DNA of 64,000 bases. Source: Halomonas sp. (lineage in GTDB: Bacteria; Pseudomonadota; Gammaproteobacteria; Pseudomonadales; Halomonadaceae). A program made the translations under genes and the position numbers. The notes beneath the pieces are model-generated. The model did not search any database. It saw nothing but the letters and a program-made list of their open reading frames with translations, and was not told the DNA's origin. Below are positions 36,719 to 47,977 of this stretch, one piece after another (the stretch's first letter is position 1; the number at the start of each line of letters is the position of its first letter). The stretch spans positions 62,001-126,000 of the forward strand of contig NZ_JAKDUR010000001.1 in NCBI RefSeq assembly GCF_030457605.1, read 5' to 3'.

Positions 36719-37996
36719 CTAGTTGACTCCGTAGCGCTCAAGCCAGGCATCCTGCAGCGCGGTCATCCAGCTTGGGTGCGGCTCGGCCAGGGTTTTGTCG
36801 AAGGCACCGGCCGGCGGCAGCGCGGGGTTGTCGCCCTGGGCCTCAAACAGCGCCTGCTGCTCGTCGCTCAGCCGGGCCATGTCGAGCACGGTACGATCGC
36901 CCCAGTAGTCCAGCGACTGCTTTTTGGCCTGGGCGACGGGCGAGAGCAGAAAGTTGGCCAGCGCCATGGCCCCGGCCTTGTGCGGCGAATTGTAGGGAAT
37001 GGCAACGAAGTGCACGTTGCCAAGGGTGCCGCCGTCAAGCACGTAGCTGCGCACGCTTTGGGGCAGCTGGTATTCCCTGACCGCCACGGCGGCGTCGGTG
37101 GGGTAGAACGAGAACGCCAGGTCCAGCTCGCCGTCGCTCATCAGCGCGCGCAGTGCCGGGCCGGACTCGGGAAAGCTGCGGCCTTCGCGCCACAGGTGCG
37201 GGTGCAGCGCGTCGAGGTAGTCCCAAAGCGGCGCGGTAACGGCGGCAAAGTCGCTTTCCGACACCGGCTGATACAGGGCATCGTCCTGTTCCGTCAGCTC
37301 GATCAGCGCCTGCTTTAAAAAGGTGCTGCCGGTAAAGTCGGGAATGCGCGGGTAGGTAAAACGCCCGGGATTTTCCCGCGCCCAGTCGAGCAGCTCGGCC
37401 ATACTGCCGGGCGGCTCGCTTTGGCCGGCCAGGCTTGCGGCCCGGCTGTCATAATAAAAGGTGATCTGCGCCCGGCCCCAGGGCGACTCGAAGCCCTCGG
37501 TGGGCAGGGTGAAATCGGTGATCACTTCGGGGTTGTCCGCAGGATGGGTCAGATCGAAGTGGGGCAGCGACTCGGCGAAGGGGCCGAACAGCAGTTCATG
37601 CTTGCGCATGGCGGCAAAGTTTTCGCCGTTGATCCAGATAAGGTCCACGCTGCCGTCGTCGTCGTTGCCGGCCTGCTTTTCCGCCAGCACCCGGGCCACG
37701 GCGCTGCCGGTGTCCTCGAGCTTGACGTGCTCGACCTCGACGCCAAAGCGCTCCTGCATCCGCCCGTCTACCCAGTCAATGTAGCGGTTGGTACGCGAGT
37801 CGCCGCCCCAGGCGTTCCAGTACACGGTCTGGCCGTCGGCCTGCTCGAGCACGGCATCCCAGTCGTTTGGGTCGGGGCTTGCCAGCGCCGTTGACGCGAG
37901 CGTGGCCGAGCACAGCGCGGCAAGGCCGATGGCGGCCGCCAGCCGTCGGGGAGCGAAAAGGGCAAAAGCGGCGGTGTGGGCAAGCGTGGTGTTCAT
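36719..37996 (-). CDS. ABC transporter periplasmic binding protein, YnjB-like
   Basis: 425 aa. Signal peptide (about residues 1-39; cleavage near STALA/SP) and a large periplasmic binding fold: TVYWNAWGGDSRTNRYIDW, VDLIWINGENFAAMRKHELLFGP and a C-terminal PHPSWMTALQDAWLERYG. These are the features of the COG4134/YnjB family, uncharacterised in substrate. Rich in Trp/Tyr in the cleft regions, as for binding proteins of organic ligands. The gene precedes the double permease in the same operon. A 21-bp tandem repeat lies just upstream. Confidence 0.85.
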   Translation of the reverse strand: MNTTLAHTAAFALFAPRRLAAAIGLAALCSATLASTALASPDPNDWDAVLEQADGQTVYWNAWGGDSRTNRYIDWVDGRMQERFGVEVEHVKLEDTGSAVARVLAEKQAGNDDDGSVDLIWINGENFAAMRKHELLFGPFAESLPHFDLTHPADNPEVITDFTLPTEGFESPWGRAQITFYYDSRAASLAGQSEPPGSMAELLDWARENPGRFTYPRIPDFTGSTFLKQALIELTEQDDALYQPVSESDFAAVTAPLWDYLDALHPHLWREGRSFPESGPALRALMSDGELDLAFSFYPTDAAVAVREYQLPQSVRSYVLDGGTLGNVHFVAIPYNSPHKAGAMALANFLLSPVAQAKKQSLDYWGDRTVLDMARLSDEQQALFEAQGDNPALPPAGAFDKTLAEPHPSWMTALQDAWLERYGVN

Positions 37997-38038
37997 CGGC
38001 AGAGGTCCTTTGCGGGTCGGGGCGACGCGAGTCCGGCA

Positions 38039-38122
38039 CGTCGTCAGGCTGGTTCAGTTCGTCGTCAGGCTGGTCCAGTACTTCATCAGGCTAGTCCAGT
38101 ACTTCATCAAGATAGTCGAGTT
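38039..38122 (-). repeat. 21-bp tandem repeat at the 3' end of the phosphotransferase gene
   Basis: Four copies of 21 bases: 38039-38059, 38060-38080, 38081-38101, 38102-38122, differing by a few substitutions each. Seven codons per unit, so on the - strand they stay in frame and encode L-D-(Q/Y)-(P/L)-D-E-V-like heptads. The phosphotransferase stop TAG (38091-38093) lies inside copy 3, where copy 2 has CAG. Confidence 0.85.
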
Positions 38123-39137
38123 CGTCTTCCACGAAGTCGATGGCGGGCAGCGATAGATAATGCTCCACCCGGTCGCGCACGTGGGCAATCAGGGCCGGGT
38201 CGCTGAGCTCGGCGGACCAGTCCTCGCCCTGGTGGCTTGCGTCTCTTGCCTGCAGGTGCTGGGCGCGCCACTTGGCGCACCAGGTCAGCGACCACAGCCA
38301 CATGGCCCGGCGGCAGGCCAGCAGGGTCTCGGTATCGGCCAGCGCATCGGCGGTGTCGGCCCCCAGGGTGCGCCGCCAGTGGCGATAGAATTCGGCCACG
38401 TCCCGCGGCGTGAGCGTCGCACTGCTCTCGATATCCCAGGTGGTGGAGGTGTAAAGGGTGGCGTGGGCCAGATCGAACCCGGCCAGCCCGTAGCGGCATT
38501 TCTCAAGGTCCACCAGCACCGCGCGGCCGCGATCGTCGATGAGAAAGTTGCCGGGATGGGCGTCAAAGCTGATCAGGCAGGCGCGGGTGTCGTCGAGCCT
38601 TGCCGGCAGCGTCTTGAGCGCGGCATGAATGCGCCGGCTGGCGGCGTCGGGCAGCTGGGCCATGTCGACAAAGCAGGCCTGTTCGGCAATTTCCAGACGC
38701 ATGGCCCGCCACGGGTCGGCCGGGGCCTTGAGCGGCGCGCGCTGGCTGGCGGGCGGCACGGCCAGGCCGTGAATGCTGGCCAGCGCCCGGCTGATTTTCG
38801 GCAGGTCATCGGGCAGCCGAGCCGGCCGGCCGTGGATGGCCTCGACCACCAGCCCGCCCCGGGGCAGGTGGTCATCCGGCGGCAGTACAGCGTGCAGCCC
38901 GGGCGTATGGCCGCCGGCCGCAGTGCGCCGGTAGCAGGCTGCCTGGTAGGCCAGGTTGGCCTCGGGGGGCAGGTTCATCTGGCTTTGCTTGGGCAGCCGG
39001 GCGACCCGATCGTTGCCGCCGTTGTGCAGCCAGACGTGATCGTGGGCCAGGCCGGTGGCGGCCATGGGCGTCAGGGAGGCGTAGTCCAGGCCGGCGTGGT
39101 GCAGTGCCGCCTCAAGCAGCGCGGTGGCAATGGGCAT
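38091..39137 (-). CDS. APH-family phosphotransferase (choline/thiamine kinase-like)
   Basis: 348 aa. Protein-kinase-like small-molecule kinase. Catalytic loop ISFDAHPGNFLIDD (Asp as base, Asn as metal ligand) and the following metal motif VLVDLEKCRYG (Asp) are intact; the N-terminal lobe is short. ATG 39137 has AGGAGG at ideal distance. First gene of the operon running to 30330. The acidic end (DFVEDELDYLDEVLD) is made by a 21-bp repeat and ends at a TAG that arose within it. Substrate unknown; a sugar, amino-alcohol or lipid head group would suit the neighbouring glycosyltransferases. Confidence 0.8.
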   Translation of the reverse strand: MPIATALLEAALHHAGLDYASLTPMAATGLAHDHVWLHNGGNDRVARLPKQSQMNLPPEANLAYQAACYRRTAAGGHTPGLHAVLPPDDHLPRGGLVVEAIHGRPARLPDDLPKISRALASIHGLAVPPASQRAPLKAPADPWRAMRLEIAEQACFVDMAQLPDAASRRIHAALKTLPARLDDTRACLISFDAHPGNFLIDDRGRAVLVDLEKCRYGLAGFDLAHATLYTSTTWDIESSATLTPRDVAEFYRHWRRTLGADTADALADTETLLACRRAMWLWSLTWCAKWRAQHLQARDASHQGEDWSAELSDPALIAHVRDRVEHYLSLPAIDFVEDELDYLDEVLD

Positions 39138-39296
39138 GGACCCTCCTGCATGGATAGCGGGTAGTGGTGGCGAACGTCGTGGTCGTGTATCGCCAATATT
39201 GTACAGAAGTGATTCAGAATATATACAGTATACGCAGCGGAGCGGCGTGCTGCACCGACGGCTTTCAACGCTTTCATCACGCCGCGCCGCGCGGGC
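39138..39296 (-). promoter_or_regulatory. AT-rich promoter region of the 39137-30330 operon
   Basis: The segment 39195-39232 is far more AT-rich than its surroundings. On the - strand it contains TACAAT (a -10 candidate at 39199-39204) and TACTGTATATATTCTG, which resembles one half of a LexA box but lacks the second half. A good -35 was not found, so only the region, not the exact promoter, is proposed. Confidence 0.35.
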
Positions 39297-39299
39297 AGC

Positions 39300-39326
39300 A
39301 AAACGCCCGCACGATGGCGGGCGTTG
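39300..39326 (-). terminator. Rho-independent terminator after valS
   Basis: On the - strand: 9-bp perfect stem AACGCCCGC/GCGGGCGTT (39302-39325) with a six-base loop, followed by TTTTGC. It lies 18 bases beyond the valS stop. Confidence 0.8.
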
Positions 39327-39343
39327 GGGACAGCCGGGGCGGC

Positions 39344-42232
<2,889 letters not shown>

Positions 42233-42339
42233 GGGGTCACTCACAGCAGAGACGCCGCGCCGGGGCGCAGCATCGAATTCATGTCATTGGGCGGCAGCGT
42301 AAAAATGCGGCCGATTATAGCGCGTGATGCGGGGTGACG

Positions 42340-43524
42340 TCAGGCCTTGTCGCCGCCGCCGGCCTGGCGCATGGCGATGAGCCCAAACATTGGCCCGGGC
42401 AACAGCCACCACAGCACCGCGAGCCCGTGATCGGCCCACAGCGTTGTCACCAGCGCAATCGCGGGGATGGTCAGCGCAAAGCCGATCGCATTCATGCCGG
42501 CAAGCGCAGCGCCCAGTCGTGCCGGTGGCGCGTGGGTCGAGGCCAACGCCGAAAACTGCGCCGAATCGGCAATCACGCTGATGCCCCACACCAGCAGCAG
42601 CGCGATAAGTACGAGTGGTGACGAGCTTCCCAGTAGCGGGTAGAGCAGGCACAGCGCGCCTGATGTGGCAAGTGCCGCGCGCGCCACCGCGGCGCTGCCG
42701 TAGCGCCGGCTGGCCTTGCCGGCGAGCACGCAGCCCGGCGTACCCACCGCCATCACCACAAAACTGAGCCAGGCCACGCCGCCCGGCGAGGCATCAAGGC
42801 GGGTTAGCTCGCGCGCTACCAGCAGTGGCACCAGCGCCCAGAACGCGTAAAGCTCCCAGTAGTGGCCGAAATAGCCCAGTGCCGCCGCGCGAAACTGGCG
42901 CTGTTTGAAGGCACGTGCCTCGGCCCAGGGCGGGCCCGCAGGCGGCGTTTGGGGCAGGTGGGGGCCGACGCCCAGAAGATACACCAGCGCGGCGGCAATG
43001 AGGGTCAAAGCCGACGCCAACGCCAGTGGCCATTGCCACGGCAGCGAAAGCGTCAGCCCGCGCAGCAGGTGCGGCGAGGCGGTGCCCAGCGTGAGTATGC
43101 CCACCAGCCAGCCGAGGGCAGCACCTGACTGGCGGGGCGTCCAGCTGACCACCAGTTTCATCCCCAGCGGGTAGATACCCGCCAGGCACAGCCCGGTGAG
43201 AAAACGCAGCAGTGCGCCGGCGGCCAGGTGGTCGGCAGCGAGAATAAACGCGACGTTGAACACCGCGCCGGCCACCGCCGAGCCGGCAAACAGATAGCTG
43301 GCGCGGACGCGATCCGCCAGCCCCGTGGTAGCAACGGTCAGCGTGCCGGTAATAAAGCCGGCCTGCACGGCAATGGTCAAAAGCCCCAAATTGCTTGCGC
43401 TCAGCCCGACCGTTTGCTGCAACGCCTGCCCCACCCCGTTGACGCTGAACCAGAGCGAGGTGCCAAAAAACTGCGCGATAACGATCGTGGTTAACGGGAA
43501 ACGCGCGAGCTGTGAATGCAGCAT
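42340..43524 (-). CDS. Major facilitator superfamily transporter
   Basis: 394 aa, about 12 hydrophobic helices. The loop 2-3 region (GLADRVRASYLF) is the MFS motif-A position. The start at 43524 is chosen over 43557 because GGTGGA lies nine bases upstream and the preceding residues are Pro-rich and not helix-forming. The closest resemblance I can see is to cyanate/nitroimidazole-type (CynX/NimT) carriers, but substrate is not readable. It is inserted between holC and valS, so it may be transcribed with them. Confidence 0.85.
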   Translation of the reverse strand: MLHSQLARFPLTTIVIAQFFGTSLWFSVNGVGQALQQTVGLSASNLGLLTIAVQAGFITGTLTVATTGLADRVRASYLFAGSAVAGAVFNVAFILAADHLAAGALLRFLTGLCLAGIYPLGMKLVVSWTPRQSGAALGWLVGILTLGTASPHLLRGLTLSLPWQWPLALASALTLIAAALVYLLGVGPHLPQTPPAGPPWAEARAFKQRQFRAAALGYFGHYWELYAFWALVPLLVARELTRLDASPGGVAWLSFVVMAVGTPGCVLAGKASRRYGSAAVARAALATSGALCLLYPLLGSSSPLVLIALLLVWGISVIADSAQFSALASTHAPPARLGAALAGMNAIGFALTIPAIALVTTLWADHGLAVLWWLLPGPMFGLIAMRQAGGGDKA

Positions 43525-43597
43525 AAATCCACCGGGAGAAAGCGGCATGGGTGGCAAGGCACTTGTTGAGCGACACTTGGCGGACAGTGCTTAATGT

Positions 43598-44029
43598 CTA
43601 GCCAAGCTTGTGGGGCACCACCTCATGACCGAGCGTCTTGTAGCGCTGCCAGCAGGCGCGTTTGGCCATCAACACGGCCTGGTGCTGGTTGATGATTTCG
43701 GCTACCCGGGCGTAGCGCTCGAACCCCTCGGGAATCTCGGGGTGAAGATTCAATAGCGCGGTCTCGCCCTGGGGCTCTGGCAGTGCCTGAAAACCAAGGG
43801 TTACCGGGACGCTTTGGGCCATGTCGCTGTCTTCCAGCGCGTGGGGCAGGTAGGCATCGGGGCGAAAGTCCCACAGCGCGGCGTCGGCCTGTTCGGCAAG
43901 GGCTCGGTCTTCGCAGTGCAGGTGCAGCCGGTAGCCCTTGTTCCAGATGGTCTCGGCAAGTTTGCAGGCAAACGCCAGGCGCGCGTCGAGGGTGGTATCT
44001 TGCAGAATGTAGAAATCGATGCGCGCCAT
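43598..44029 (-). CDS. holC: DNA polymerase III subunit chi
   Basis: 143 aa. Accessory subunit linking the clamp-loader complex to single-strand-binding protein. N-terminal ARIDFYILQDTTLDARLAFACKLAETIW and the internal W-x-F-x-P-D-AYLPH stretch (LWDFRPDAYLPHALE) are typical HolC features; the length is normal. It keeps the pepA-holC-valS order loosely, but ilvE precedes and an MFS gene follows it. Confidence 0.93.
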   Translation of the reverse strand: MARIDFYILQDTTLDARLAFACKLAETIWNKGYRLHLHCEDRALAEQADAALWDFRPDAYLPHALEDSDMAQSVPVTLGFQALPEPQGETALLNLHPEIPEGFERYARVAEIINQHQAVLMAKRACWQRYKTLGHEVVPHKLG

Positions 44030-44058
44030 AAAGGCTCCTGCGCTGTGGCCTGTGGCGT

Positions 44059-45159
44059 TTAAACCAGTCGGGTCAGCCAGCCGTGAGTGTCTTCGCTACG
44101 GCCGTACTGGAGGTCGAGAAGCTTGGTGCGCAGGCGCTTGGCCACGGCGTTGTCGCCGCCGGCGGAGAGGCGGATGCGCTCGTCTTCGGTGACCAGCTCG
44201 CTGACCGGAGTGATCACCGCGGCGGTGCCACAGGCAAACACTTCGGTGATCTCGCCGGACGCGGCCCCTTCACGCCATTCGTCCAGGCTGATGGAGCGCT
44301 CTTCCGGCGTCAGGCCTTCATCCTTGGCAAGGGTCAGCACCGAGTCCCGGGTCACGCCTTCGAGAATGGTGTCGGTGAGGCGCGGCGTCACCAGTCGACC
44401 GTCCTTGAAGACGAAAAACAGGTTCATGCCGCCCAGCTCTTCGATCCAGCGGTTCTCTGCCGCGTCGAGAAACGCCACCTGGCTGCAATGCTGTGCTTCG
44501 GCCTGCTTCTGTGCGGCGAGCGAGGCGGCGTAGTTGCCGCCGCACTTGGCAAAGCCGGTGCCGCCGGGCGCGGCGCGCTTGTAGTGGCTTGATAGCCAGA
44601 TCGAGACAGGCTCTACGCCGCCCTTGAAGTAAGCCGCCGCAGGCGAGGCGATGACGTAAAAGTCCACTTCGTGGGAGGGGCGCACGCCGAGAAAGGCCTC
44701 TGAAGCGATCATGAACGGGCGCAGGTAGAGGCTGCACTCGTCGGCTGCGTCAGCGGGGGTCGGCACCCAGCCGTGATCCTGGGCCAGCAGCGCCTTGATC
44801 GCGCCGATAAAATCCTCGTCGGAAAGCTCCGGCAGGGCCAGGCGCCGCGCACTTTTGCGAAAGCGTTCGGCATTTTTTTCCGGGCGAAAGGTCCACACCG
44901 AACCGTCGGCGTGGCGATAGGCCTTGATGCCTTCAAAGATTTCCTGGCCGTAGTGCAGCACCGCGGCGGCAGGATCGAGGGTCAGCGGGCCGTAGGGGCG
45001 TACGCCGTGTGCGTGCCAGCCCTCGTCCAGCGTCCAGCGAATATGCGCCATGTGATCGCTGAAGTGAATACCAAACCCGGGTGCTTCGAGAATGCTGTCG
45101 CGGATGTTGTCGGCCGTCGGCAGGTTGGACGGCTGGGTCTGAAAGGTGGCTGAAGGCAC
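44059..45159 (-). CDS. ilvE: Branched-chain amino acid aminotransferase
   Basis: 366 aa from GTG 45159. PLP fold type IV enzyme interconverting Leu/Ile/Val and 2-oxo acids with glutamate. Seen: LHYGQEIFEGIKAYR, the Schiff-base Lys in GGTGFAKCGGNYAASL (TIGR01123-like group II BCAT), and the PLP-binding EELGGMNLFFVF. GGAG lies nine bases before GTG 45159, and the sequence after it fits the family; the upstream ATG 45270 would add 37 residues unlike other BCATs. It lies between pepA and holC. Confidence 0.93.
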   Translation of the reverse strand: MPSATFQTQPSNLPTADNIRDSILEAPGFGIHFSDHMAHIRWTLDEGWHAHGVRPYGPLTLDPAAAVLHYGQEIFEGIKAYRHADGSVWTFRPEKNAERFRKSARRLALPELSDEDFIGAIKALLAQDHGWVPTPADAADECSLYLRPFMIASEAFLGVRPSHEVDFYVIASPAAAYFKGGVEPVSIWLSSHYKRAAPGGTGFAKCGGNYAASLAAQKQAEAQHCSQVAFLDAAENRWIEELGGMNLFFVFKDGRLVTPRLTDTILEGVTRDSVLTLAKDEGLTPEERSISLDEWREGAASGEITEVFACGTAAVITPVSELVTEDERIRLSAGGDNAVAKRLRTKLLDLQYGRSEDTHGWLTRLV

Positions 45160-45271
45160 GAGCGTATTCTCCGCTAAAGCCCAGCGCCGCAGCGCTGGCG
45201 TGAAAAGACTAGGTAAAAGGCTGACATAAAAATAACGACGGGCGTTGTCAGGCGCGCCCGGGCGTTCCATA

Positions 45272-46792
45272 TTAGCGCTCGGCGTCTTCCACGTCAGCCT
45301 CGTTTTGCCGATCCAGCAGATACTGGGTCAACAGGCCTACCGGTCGGCCGGTCGCGCCTTTTTGCTTGCCCGAGTGCCAGGCGGTGCCGGCGATGTCGAG
45401 GTGCGCCCAGGGGTAGTTGTCGGTGAAGCGCGACAGAAAGCAGCCGGCGGTAATGGTGCCCGCCGGTGCGCCGCCGATGTTGGCCAGGTCGGCAAAGTTG
45501 GAGTCCAGCTGCTGCTGATATTCGTCCCACAGGGGAAGGTGCCAGGCGCGGTCCCAGGCGGTTTCACCGGCGTCGAGCACGTCCAGCGCGATGTCGTCAT
45601 CGTTGGAGAGAAGCCCGCTGGCATGGTGGCCAAGGCCGGTAATCACAGCGCCGGTGAGGGTGGCGATATCCACGACGCTGGCCGGCTCAAAACGTTCGGC
45701 GTAGGTCAGCGCATCGCACAGCGCCAGGCGGCCTTCGGCGTCGGTGTTGAGCACTTCAACGGTCAGCCCCTTGAGCGTGGTGACGATGTCACCGGGTTTG
45801 GTCGCCTTGCTGCCCGGCATGTTTTCCGCCGCGGCGACGATAAACACCAGGTTGAGGCGGGGGCGAATGCCCAGCACCGCCTTTGCCGTGCCGAAAACGC
45901 TGGCCGCGCCGCCCATGTCGAATTTCATTTCGTCCATGCCGGCGCCGGGCTTGAGGGAAATGCCCCCGGAGTCAAAGGTAATGCCCTTGCCCACCAGCAC
46001 GTGGGGTGCTTCGTCGGGGTTGTCGGCACCACGATAGTGCATCACGATCAGCCGGGTAGGCTCGGCGCTGCCGCGCCCTACCGAGAGCAGCGACCCCGCG
46101 CCCAGGGCTTCAAGGGCGTCTTCGTCGAGAATCTCGGCGGTGAGCGCGCCGCTGGATTCCGTTGCGAGTATTTCGGCCTCGCCAGCGAGATAACGCGGCG
46201 TACATACGTTGCCGGGCAGGTTGGCCAGGGTGCGGGTGTAGTTGATGCCGTCCCCGATGGCGAGCCCTTCCTGTGCGCCGGCTTCAATATGGCGGGCGTC
46301 GTCGCTGTCATGCGCGGTCAGTGTCAGCTGTTTGAGGCTGGACAAGGGCGTGGGGGACGATTTGAATCGGTCAAAGCGATAGCCGGCACGGACGATGGCT
46401 TCGAGTATCTTGCGCGCTTTCCAGGCGCTGTCGCGATCTTCCAGAGGGACGTCGATGAAGGTCGTCACGGCATCGTCGGCGGGCAGTTTGATCAGCGCTT
46501 CGCTGGCGGCGTCGAGCGCCCTGAGAAACGCGGTTTCCTGACAGTTTTCCTGTTTGCCCAGGCCGACCAGCATCAGGCGTGCGGTACACAGCCCAGGCGC
46601 AAAAGGCACCATCAGCACGTTGCCAAGGGTCGCATCAAAGTCGCCACGTTCCACCAGCTGGCCAATCAGCCGCTCGCTGGCGTCGTCCAGTTTGGCCGCA
46701 GCGGGTAACAGCTCGCCGTCCTTGAATACGGGGACAACAACGCAGTCGGTTTCGGCTTTGGCGGGGTTGGCAGTCTGAACGGAAAATTGCAT
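45272..46792 (-). CDS. pepA: Leucyl aminopeptidase (cytosol aminopeptidase)
   Basis: 506 aa from ATG 46792 (GGAG nine bases upstream); the frame is open to 46870 but the extra residues are not family-like. M17 peptidase with two metal ions; in E. coli also a DNA-binding factor for Xer recombination and carAB control. Motifs: LVGKGITFDSGGISLKPG (Lys/Asp), MKFDMGGAASV, NTDAEGRLALCDAL (metal-binding Asp/Glu and active Arg). Divergent from lptF, sharing a 108-base promoter gap. The stop is two bases past the alternative ilvE ATG. Confidence 0.96.
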   Translation of the reverse strand: MQFSVQTANPAKAETDCVVVPVFKDGELLPAAAKLDDASERLIGQLVERGDFDATLGNVLMVPFAPGLCTARLMLVGLGKQENCQETAFLRALDAASEALIKLPADDAVTTFIDVPLEDRDSAWKARKILEAIVRAGYRFDRFKSSPTPLSSLKQLTLTAHDSDDARHIEAGAQEGLAIGDGINYTRTLANLPGNVCTPRYLAGEAEILATESSGALTAEILDEDALEALGAGSLLSVGRGSAEPTRLIVMHYRGADNPDEAPHVLVGKGITFDSGGISLKPGAGMDEMKFDMGGAASVFGTAKAVLGIRPRLNLVFIVAAAENMPGSKATKPGDIVTTLKGLTVEVLNTDAEGRLALCDALTYAERFEPASVVDIATLTGAVITGLGHHASGLLSNDDDIALDVLDAGETAWDRAWHLPLWDEYQQQLDSNFADLANIGGAPAGTITAGCFLSRFTDNYPWAHLDIAGTAWHSGKQKGATGRPVGLLTQYLLDRQNEADVEDAER

Positions 46793-46805
46793 GGCGTCTC
46801 CAAAC

Positions 46806-46834
46806 AAGACAAGCATTGTGAGAATCGGGATAAT
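46806..46834 (+). promoter_or_regulatory. Weak candidate promoter for lptF-lptG
   Basis: AAGACA (46806-46811), 17-base spacer, GATAAT (46829-46834) in the divergent pepA/lptF gap. The -35 is poor, the -10 good. Confidence 0.3.
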
Positions 46835-46900
46835 GCCTCCCAGTGTACCCAAGCCATGGGCGCATTGCATGGCAACCTGCGAGACTGGCCGGAGAACGCG

Positions 46901-47977
46901 TTGATTTTATTTCGCTACCTAACCCGCGAAGTGCTGCTCACCATGTCGGCGGTGGCCGGCATTTTGCTGTTGGTGATTATGGGCAGCCGTTTCATTCGTT
47001 ATTTTGCTAATGCGGCAGAAGGCGATTTCCCCGTGACTATCCTCGGCAACCTGATGCTGTTCCACCTGCCGGGCTTTATGGAACTGGTGCTGCCACTGGC
47101 GTTTTTTCTGGGCATTCTGCTGGCTTACGGCCAGCTTTACATGAACAGTGAAATTACCGTGATGGTGGCCTGCGGCATCAGCCCGCTGAAGCTTTTGAAC
47201 ATCACACTGCTGCCGTCGATGGTGGTCGCCGTGCTGGTGGGTATTTGCAGTATTTGGCTGACGCCCTGGGGCAGCATGCTGACCGAAGAAATTATTCAGG
47301 AACAGCGCAGCCGGCTGGACACATCGGTACTGACGCCGGGCCGCTTTCAGGAATTCGGTGAGGGGCGCACGGCGTATATCAGCGGATTTTCCCGGGATGG
47401 CAAGAAAATGGAAGACGTCTTCGTCCACGAGCTGGGCAATCGCGGTGAAAATGTTCCCAATTACGTCACCCGGGCGGATCAGGGCTATCAGGAGGTTCGT
47501 GACGAGACCGGCAGCCGCTTTCTGGTGCTGGAAAGCGGTGATCGCTTTGGGGTAACGCCGGGCGAGCATCGCGCCGAGCACCTGTCTTTCGAGCGCTATA
47601 TCATGCGCCTGGGACTGAGCGGGGATCGTCGTGAGCTGGATGCCATGGAATATCAGAATACCGCTGCCCTCTGGCAAAACGGTGGGCCCGCTGCCATGGC
47701 GCAGTGGCAGTGGCGGGTAGGGTTGCCGCTGATGGTGTTTGTGCTGGGGCTGATGGCGCAACCGTTGTCACGGGTGAACCCGCGCCAGGGGCGTTTTGCC
47801 AAACTGTTGCCGGCGGTGTTTTTGTACGTCGCTTATTTGAGTCTTTTGCTGGCCGCGATAGATGCCATTGGTAGCGGCGCCTTGCCTGCTGCACTTGGCG
47901 TATGGCCTATTCACGGCGCATTTCTCACGCTTGGCCTTGTGCTGCTGTGGCACTCGCAACGCAGGGGGATGCGCTAA
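46901..47977 (+). CDS. lptF: LPS export system permease LptF
   Basis: 358 aa. Inner-membrane half of the LptB2FG transporter that extracts LPS from the membrane. The start is TTG 46901 with GGAG upstream: it yields MILFRYLTREVLLTMSA, aligned with the E. coli LptF start, whereas the ATG at 46787 lies across the pepA 5' region. Six membrane helices flank a periplasmic jellyroll (about residues 115-260); SEITVMVACGISPLKLL (about 85-101, coupling to LptB) is conserved. Its last base overlaps the lptG start (TAATG). Confidence 0.95.
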   Translation: MILFRYLTREVLLTMSAVAGILLLVIMGSRFIRYFANAAEGDFPVTILGNLMLFHLPGFMELVLPLAFFLGILLAYGQLYMNSEITVMVACGISPLKLLNITLLPSMVVAVLVGICSIWLTPWGSMLTEEIIQEQRSRLDTSVLTPGRFQEFGEGRTAYISGFSRDGKKMEDVFVHELGNRGENVPNYVTRADQGYQEVRDETGSRFLVLESGDRFGVTPGEHRAEHLSFERYIMRLGLSGDRRELDAMEYQNTAALWQNGGPAAMAQWQWRVGLPLMVFVLGLMAQPLSRVNPRQGRFAKLLPAVFLYVAYLSLLLAAIDAIGSGALPAALGVWPIHGAFLTLGLVLLWHSQRRGMR

